Both the position numbers and the translations under genes were made by a program. From JANMEX01 sp043776635 (GTDB taxonomy: Bacteria > Pseudomonadota > Alphaproteobacteria > Rhizobiales > Rhizobiaceae), in the NCBI GenBank assembly GCA_043776635.1, contig JAYVRA010000059.1:1-25715 (forward strand): a stretch of 25,715 nucleotides of DNA. Reading direction: 5' to 3'. The notes below the pieces were generated by a model. The model was given only the letters and a program-made list of their open reading frames with translations, did no database searches and was not told the DNA's origin. Shown here one piece after another: positions 21,137 to 25,715 of the stretch (positions are counted from its first letter, which is position 1; every line of letters begins with the position of its first letter).

Positions 21137-23353
21137 CTACTCTGTTTCTGTTACACTCTTATTCCGCTTGGCCAGTGAAAAGTCCCGGGGCGCAGATTTT
21201 TTCAATGATTGACCTCTGCCGGAAAGGCTGGGGTTGGTCATGAAATATTCCTGCGCGTTAAAGGGCTCCTCGCCCTTGGCCTTCACAAACCGTCGCGATG
21301 TTCCATCTGGCAGAACAGCGAAACTCTGTTGATTGTCAAGCAGGTTTGCAAGCATGATTTGAGAAAGCACCTGTTGATGCACAGTCGGATTGGTAATAGG
21401 CACCAAAACCTCAACGCGGCGGTCCAAGTTGCGCGGCATTAAATCGGCGGAACCGACATAAACAAACGCATCATCAGACGGCAGCCCGCCGCCATTGCCA
21501 AAGCAATAAATGCGGCTGTGCTCTAAGAAACGGCCCACTATAGACTTAACGCGGATATTTTCAGACAAGCCGGGCACTTGCGGGCGCAGGCAGCACATGC
21601 CGCGACACACGATGTCTATTTGAACACCGTGGCTACCGGCATCATAAAGCGCATCAATAATTTGCGCATCGACAAGCGAGTTCATTTTCAACCAAATCTG
21701 CGCGGGGCGGCCAGCTTTGGCGTGCTCGACTTCTTCGGCGACATGCTGGAGAATGCGGTTGCGCAGCGAATTGGGCGAGAATGCGATGCGCATTTGATCT
21801 GTCGGCTCGGCGTAGCCGGTGATGTAATTAAAAATCTGCGCCACATCTTTGGCAATTGCCGGATCATCGGTAAACCAAGACAGATCCGTGTAAATTTTTG
21901 CCGTATTCGGGTGATAGTTGCCAGTGCCGATGTGCACATAATTGCGCAGCTTGCCATCTTCGCGGCGCACGACGGATGAAAGTTTTGCGTGGGTTTTCAA
22001 CTCAATAAAGCCAAACACCACTTGCACCCCCGCCCGCTCCAAATCGCGTGCCCAGCGGATGTTTGCTGCTTCGTCAAAGCGGGCTTTCAGCTCCACCAGC
22101 GCTGTGACGGAAATGCCAGCTTCGGCAGCTTCGATAAGTGCGCGCACAATCGGGCTGTCATTTGAAGTGCGGTAAAGCGTCTGCTTGATAGCAACAACAT
22201 CCTTGTCGTGCGCGGCCTGGCGCAGAAACTGCACCACCACGTCAAAGCTCTCATACGGGTGATGGACGATCAAATCCTTCTCGCGAATTGCGGCGAAGCA
22301 GTCACCATGATGATCGCGGATACGCTCTGGAAAGCGTGGCACATAGGGAATGAATTTCAGCTCCGGCCGGTCAATCGAGACGATTTGTGAAAGAGTTGCC
22401 AGTGCCAAAAAGCCTGGCAAAATCACCACGCGGGATTCGGAGACTTCCAGCTCAGCGGCCACAAAATTGCGCAACACTTCCGGCATATCGCTATCAAACT
22501 CAATACGGACCACCGAACCAAGACGGCGGCGCTTGAGCGCGGTTTCGAACAGCCGAACCAAATCCTCCGCCTCTTCTTCCACTTCGATATCAGAGTCGCG
22601 GATGACGCGGAACGTGCCTGCGCCGCGCACTTTGTAGCCCGGGAATAGTTTACTGATATGGAGGCTAACGGTATCCTCCAGTGTGATAAACCGTGCCTTC
22701 TTCGGGTCATCATCCGGCAAACGCGCAAAGCGCGGCAGGGCTGTCGGCAAGCGGAGCATTGCCGTCATCGGCTTCTTACCGATGAGGTGCGTGAGCTGTA
22801 GTGCCATCGTAAACCCGAGATTGGGGATAAACGGGAACGGATGGGCCGGATCAATAGACAGTGGCGTTAAAACCGGGAAGATGGTTTCTAAGAAATGATC
22901 CTCAAGCCAATCGATATCCTTATTGGATAACGCATCTTGCCGCACAATTTCAATGCCGGATTTTGCCAGAGCTTCGCGCAGTTCTGCGAGGCACTTTTGT
23001 TGATCGGCTTGTAGGAGAGCCGATTCAGCAAGTACACGGTCAAGCTGATCTTGCGGAGTGCGCCCGTCATCACTTTTAACAGTGATACCCTCGCGCACTT
23101 GGCCCGCAAGAGCAGCAACGCGCACCATGAAAAACTCATCGAGATTTCCAGCGCAAATGGAGAGGAAGCGCAAGCGCTCCAACAGCGGGTGATTGGTATT
23201 TTGGCTTTCGTCCAAGACACGATGGTTGAATTGCAGCCACGAAAATTCACGATTGATAAACCGCTCAGGACTTGTTGCCAATTGCAAACCATCCACGTCC
23301 TTGTGGACCTTGATGGCATCAATTATAGATTTCGGTGAATGCGGCTGGTTCAT
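21137..23353 (-). CDS. ppk1: Polyphosphate kinase 1
   Basis: Makes long-chain polyphosphate from ATP, reversibly. The 738 residues span the N domain (FINREFSWLQFNHRVLDE, 32-49), the head domain, and two C-terminal phospholipase-D-like domains. The autophosphorylated histidine is H455 in ELKTHAKLSS, and the second conserved histidine is H612 in LEHSRIYCFGNG. RTSNDSPIV (395-403), HIGTGNYHPNTAKIYTD and YVGSADLMPRNLDRRVE are also standard. The last 30 residues (SLKKSAPRDFSLAKRNKS) are a basic extension beyond the core. The gene leads the ppk-ppx operon. Confidence 0.95.
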   Translation of the reverse strand: MNQPHSPKSIIDAIKVHKDVDGLQLATSPERFINREFSWLQFNHRVLDESQNTNHPLLERLRFLSICAGNLDEFFMVRVAALAGQVREGITVKSDDGRTPQDQLDRVLAESALLQADQQKCLAELREALAKSGIEIVRQDALSNKDIDWLEDHFLETIFPVLTPLSIDPAHPFPFIPNLGFTMALQLTHLIGKKPMTAMLRLPTALPRFARLPDDDPKKARFITLEDTVSLHISKLFPGYKVRGAGTFRVIRDSDIEVEEEAEDLVRLFETALKRRRLGSVVRIEFDSDMPEVLRNFVAAELEVSESRVVILPGFLALATLSQIVSIDRPELKFIPYVPRFPERIRDHHGDCFAAIREKDLIVHHPYESFDVVVQFLRQAAHDKDVVAIKQTLYRTSNDSPIVRALIEAAEAGISVTALVELKARFDEAANIRWARDLERAGVQVVFGFIELKTHAKLSSVVRREDGKLRNYVHIGTGNYHPNTAKIYTDLSWFTDDPAIAKDVAQIFNYITGYAEPTDQMRIAFSPNSLRNRILQHVAEEVEHAKAGRPAQIWLKMNSLVDAQIIDALYDAGSHGVQIDIVCRGMCCLRPQVPGLSENIRVKSIVGRFLEHSRIYCFGNGGGLPSDDAFVYVGSADLMPRNLDRRVEVLVPITNPTVHQQVLSQIMLANLLDNQQSFAVLPDGTSRRFVKAKGEEPFNAQEYFMTNPSLSGRGQSLKKSAPRDFSLAKRNKSVTETE

Positions 23354-23519
23354 GAAAGCGCCTGAGTGTTTTTAATCGTTTTCTATTTTGTCATACAAAT
23401 GTAAAAGTCTTTTGACAACAAACAGTATCGAGCCTTGAAAATCACATCAATTTCAGACAGATAGATTTATGTCCGGTTGGCAGTGCCGACCACAATTTAT
23501 TAATGTAAGGATACAGGCT
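23354..23519. promoter_or_regulatory. Divergent ppk / zinc-finger promoter region with TTGTCA-N20-TGACAA
   Basis: This 166-nt region contains perfect arms TTGTCA (23388-23393) and TGACAA (23414-23419). On the plus strand TTGTCAT followed 11 nt later by ATGTAAA (23388-23405) resembles a Pho box (direct repeats of CTGTCAT/CTGTAAC type with 11-nt period). The minus strand reads TTGTCAA-N4-CTTTTAC, a second poorer match. For ppk TTGTCA, 18 nt, TATGAC is a possible promoter. Rightward, TTGACA (23412-23417) is a good -35 without a clear -10. PhoB control of ppk would make sense but is inference. Confidence 0.4.
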
Positions 23520-23765
23520 ATGGCCGGTCATGCAATTGCGTATTTTCAAAACGATGCCGGTCATGCGAAAATCGAGATTGGCGTCACCGAATTTATGTGT
23601 GCCGGGGCGACTGCGCCATTCGATCATCCTCATGTTTACCTGGACCTTGGCGTGGATAATGAAAAGGTCTGCCCTTATTGCTCAACACTCTATAGCTACA
23701 ATAAAAAATTAACAGCATACCAGACCTTGCCGGCGGGCTGTGCATACCACGACCAAGCGGCGTGA
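23520..23765 (+). CDS. Zinc-finger protein, zf-CHCC family
   Basis: An 81-residue protein with one zinc-binding domain. The ligands are in order: cysteine in EFMCAGATAPFDHPHVYLDL, histidine in DHPH, then CPYCSTLYSY (C-x2-C). This is the zf-CHCC pattern, related to the NDUFS6 accessory subunit of respiratory complex I and widespread as a small protein in alphaproteobacteria. Its precise role is not known to me. The frame opens at 23469, but ATG 23520 is chosen because AAGGA lies about 8 nt upstream and the family begins near there. It is followed after 16 nt by the monooxygenase gene on the same strand. Confidence 0.87.
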   Translation: MAGHAIAYFQNDAGHAKIEIGVTEFMCAGATAPFDHPHVYLDLGVDNEKVCPYCSTLYSYNKKLTAYQTLPAGCAYHDQAA

Positions 23766-23781
23766 ACTCCGGTTTTGACCG

Positions 23782-24972
23782 GTGAATATTCAAACTGAAC
23801 CAATCGCCGTCCCGACTGACTGCCTGATAATTGGCGCAGGTATCGCGGGCTTGGTCTCTGCCTTGTCGTTCGAGCGGCTTGGCTACAATGTACGAATTCT
23901 GGAAAAAGCAGCGCGTTTGGAAGCAGCGGGCGCAGGCATTCAGCTCTCACCTAACGCGACATCTATTTTGTCCGCGCTTGGTCTTTTGGAGCCCTTGCTC
24001 CCACACGCCACTATTGTTCAATCCGTCGACCTTTGTGACGGCGCGAGAGGCAAAACATTGCTCGCCCTGCCCGTTGGTAATGCGGCAAAAGACGCGCCTT
24101 TTTTAAGCGTTCATCGCGCGGATTTGCAGAAGGCCTTGCTGGAAACCGTGCGGCAGAAGGCTGATATCCGGCTCCATTTGGATTGCCAGGTTCAATCAAT
24201 CGGCAGTGCGAACGGCGCCAAGATTGTTACCTTCGTTCAAAACGATGACGTCCGCAGTTTTTCAGCGCCGCTTATTATCGGAGCCGATGGTATCCGCTCT
24301 GGCACGCGGCGCTTGGTCTCGGCTGCGCCGCCGGAATATTCGAGCTTTAATGCGCTGCGTGCCACGGTGAATTTGGCCGGTCTTCCGCAGCAGCTTCGCG
24401 ATATTTTCGGGCGGCCTGTCGTTCGAGCCTTTGTGAATGCACGAAGCCATTTGGTTGCCTATCCAATTTCCGGCGGACAAAAAGTCAATTTGGTTTTGAT
24501 TGTCAAAACGCCTTTGGGCAGTGCAGCTCCAAGTAATGCATCAGGCGCATTTGGCGGGAATGTGCGGCAAATTCTTGACGAGGTTCAAAAATGGTCCAAC
24601 TGGCCGCTTTATACTGTGGATGCCACCAAACCATGGACCGATGGCAAGAATATCGCGCTCGTCGGCGATGCGGCACATGCCATGTTGCCGTTTGCTGCTC
24701 AAGGTGCGGCGATGGCGATTGAGGATGGCTTTGTGTTGGCGCAGGCCGTTTCAAAACATGCCGGCGATATTCCAGCAGCGTTTCGTGACTTTGAAAGCCA
24801 ACGGCGCGAGCGCGTTTTGAAAGTGATAAAGCGTGCTAAACTCAACCGCTTTGCTTACCATGCGCGGGGTCCGGTAGCGCTGGCCCGCAATCTGGTTTTC
24901 AAAGCCTGTGGCCCTGCCCTGATGGATAATTTGGGTTGGCTTTATGACTACCGCGCACCGGGCACGGATTAG
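23782..24972 (+). CDS. FAD-dependent monooxygenase (salicylate hydroxylase/UbiH-like)
   Basis: A 396-residue flavoprotein of the aromatic hydroxylase group. The dinucleotide-binding fold is at residues 14-40 (CLIIGAGIAGLVSALSFERLGYNVRILEK), with GAGIQLSPNATSIL following. GADGIRSGTRR is the DG motif that contacts both FAD and NAD(P)H. LVGDAAHAMLPFAAQGAAMAIED is the GD motif that binds the FAD ribityl chain. The start is GTG 23782 with no strong ribosome site; no ATG is close by. The substrate is not visible. A hydroxylase in a biosynthetic route such as ubiquinone, or an aromatic degradation enzyme, are both possible. Its stop codon overlaps that of the convergent aspA-like gene. Confidence 0.88.
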   Translation: MNIQTEPIAVPTDCLIIGAGIAGLVSALSFERLGYNVRILEKAARLEAAGAGIQLSPNATSILSALGLLEPLLPHATIVQSVDLCDGARGKTLLALPVGNAAKDAPFLSVHRADLQKALLETVRQKADIRLHLDCQVQSIGSANGAKIVTFVQNDDVRSFSAPLIIGADGIRSGTRRLVSAAPPEYSSFNALRATVNLAGLPQQLRDIFGRPVVRAFVNARSHLVAYPISGGQKVNLVLIVKTPLGSAAPSNASGAFGGNVRQILDEVQKWSNWPLYTVDATKPWTDGKNIALVGDAAHAMLPFAAQGAAMAIEDGFVLAQAVSKHAGDIPAAFRDFESQRRERVLKVIKRAKLNRFAYHARGPVALARNLVFKACGPALMDNLGWLYDYRAPGTD

Positions 24973-25715
24973 CGCCGCACCAATCGCTTCGGACTGGTCA
25001 AGAATTCTGGTGATAAATACTCGTCGATTTCCGCCTTTGTCAGGTCAGTTTCAGCCAGCAGCAATTCGCGGATCGGCTTGTTTTCAGTTATGGCTTTCTT
25101 GGCGATTTCGGAGCATTTTTCGTAACCCAGCACCGGCAGCAGCACAGTTACGATGCCGACACTGTTCATCACCAGCTCGGCGCAACGCTCACGGTTCGCG
25201 GTGATGCCGACGATGCAGCGTTCGCGTAAGATGTTTGCAGCGTTGGTGAGCAATCGTTGGCCCTGTGCGATGGCAAAACCGATGGTCGGCTCAAACGCAT
25301 TGAGTTGCAACTGCCCGCCTTCGGCGCACATGGATATTGTCACATCGTAACCGACCACCAGATAGGCCGCCTGATTAACGACCTCTGGTATGACGGGGTT
25401 GACCTTGCCCGGCATGATGGACGAGCCGGGTTCATTCTCGGGAATGTGCAACTCGCCGATACCGCAGCGCGGCCCACTGGCCAGCCAGCGAATGTCATTG
25501 GCGATTTTCATCAAGCTGGCCGCCAATGTTTTCAGGGCGCCGTGGGCGTGTACCAATGCGTCACATGAGGCAAGTGCTTCAAACTTGTTTGGCGCTGTCA
25601 TGAAAGGCTGCGCTGTCAAATCAGCCAACTCAGCGGCCACGGCAACCGCATAGCCCTTGGGTGCGTTCAAACCCGTACCCACCGCCGTACCGCCCAGAGC
25701 CAGTTCATACAAATG
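24969..25715 (-). CDS. aspA: Aspartase/fumarase superfamily lyase, probably aspartate ammonia-lyase (C-terminal part)
   Basis: The C-terminal ~248 residues of a superfamily member; the N-terminal half is beyond the right edge, and the ATG near 25712 is internal. The superfamily signature GSSIMPGKVNP with its catalytic serine loop is present. The following VIPEVVNQ, CAEGGQLQLNAFEP and GITANRERC are closer to aspartate ammonia-lyase (which has PEVVNQ and GITAN-E-C) than to fumarase C. The likely reaction is L-aspartate to fumarate and ammonia. Class II fumarase remains an alternative because the loop has G in MPGK, where E. coli aspartase has A. Confidence 0.8.
   Translation of the reverse strand, partial: HLYELALGGTAVGTGLNAPKGYAVAVAAELADLTAQPFMTAPNKFEALASCDALVHAHGALKTLAASLMKIANDIRWLASGPRCGIGELHIPENEPGSSIMPGKVNPVIPEVVNQAAYLVVGYDVTISMCAEGGQLQLNAFEPTIGFAIAQGQRLLTNAANILRERCIVGITANRERCAELVMNSVGIVTVLLPVLGYEKCSEIAKKAITENKPIRELLLAETDLTKAEIDEYLSPEFLTSPKRLVRR

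Noticed and set aside
23442..23633. 63-codon minus-strand ORF opposite the zinc-finger gene
   Set aside because: It is antisense to the CPYC zinc-ligand region of the zf-CHCC gene and has no family features.
1..25715. CRISPR arrays, tRNA or rRNA genes, phage genes
   Set aside because: No regularly spaced repeats, no cloverleaf-like sequence and no phage-type genes were seen on either strand.

Overview
The window looks like a chromosomal segment of an alphaproteobacterium, most likely a member of the Hyphomicrobiales (Rhizobiales). The main reason is the block lptF-lptG-lptD-surA-pdxA-rsmA with a divergent pepA-holC pair, an arrangement familiar from that order. Base composition is roughly half G+C by eye. 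Genus cannot be fixed from the sequence alone.

Layout from left to right. Positions 2-97 hold the last 31 codons of what looks like an IS630-type transposase, followed by a nested inverted repeat. A CASTOR/POLLUX-like ion channel and an iron-sulfur L-serine dehydratase (sdaA) follow on the minus strand. Two small overlapping genes (DUF599 membrane protein, DUF3253 protein) run rightward into a leftward MFS transporter. A DinB-type protein and an ABC-F ATPase run rightward. They converge, across an 11-bp tandem repeat, on an unrecognised two-membrane-segment protein, then holC and pepA on the minus strand.

The central block (11390-18884, plus strand) is an envelope and housekeeping operon. 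LptF and LptG are the inner-membrane permease of the LPS export machine. LptD is its outer-membrane translocon, and the SurA-like periplasmic chaperone belongs to the family that helps fold outer-membrane barrels. PdxA makes a vitamin B6 precursor and RsmA methylates 16S rRNA. Junctions are tight (ATGA overlaps, TAG directly followed by TTG, gaps of 0-5 nt), apart from 127 nt before the surA-like gene.

Between rsmA and the leftward ppk-ppx polyphosphate operon lies a decayed vapBC toxin-antitoxin module. Both genes carry 1-nt deletions and the antitoxin also has a nonsense codon, while a palindromic candidate operator is intact. To the right of ppk, and divergent from it, are a zf-CHCC zinc-finger protein and an FAD monooxygenase. 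The monooxygenase stop overlaps the stop of a convergent, incomplete aspartase/fumarase-superfamily gene that runs off the right edge.

Most of the window is conserved housekeeping sequence. I do not see a convincing new multi-gene system. The observations most worth checking are the dead vapBC module, the bacterial CASTOR/POLLUX-like channel, the intergenic and in-frame tandem repeats, and the inverted repeat in the ppk promoter region.
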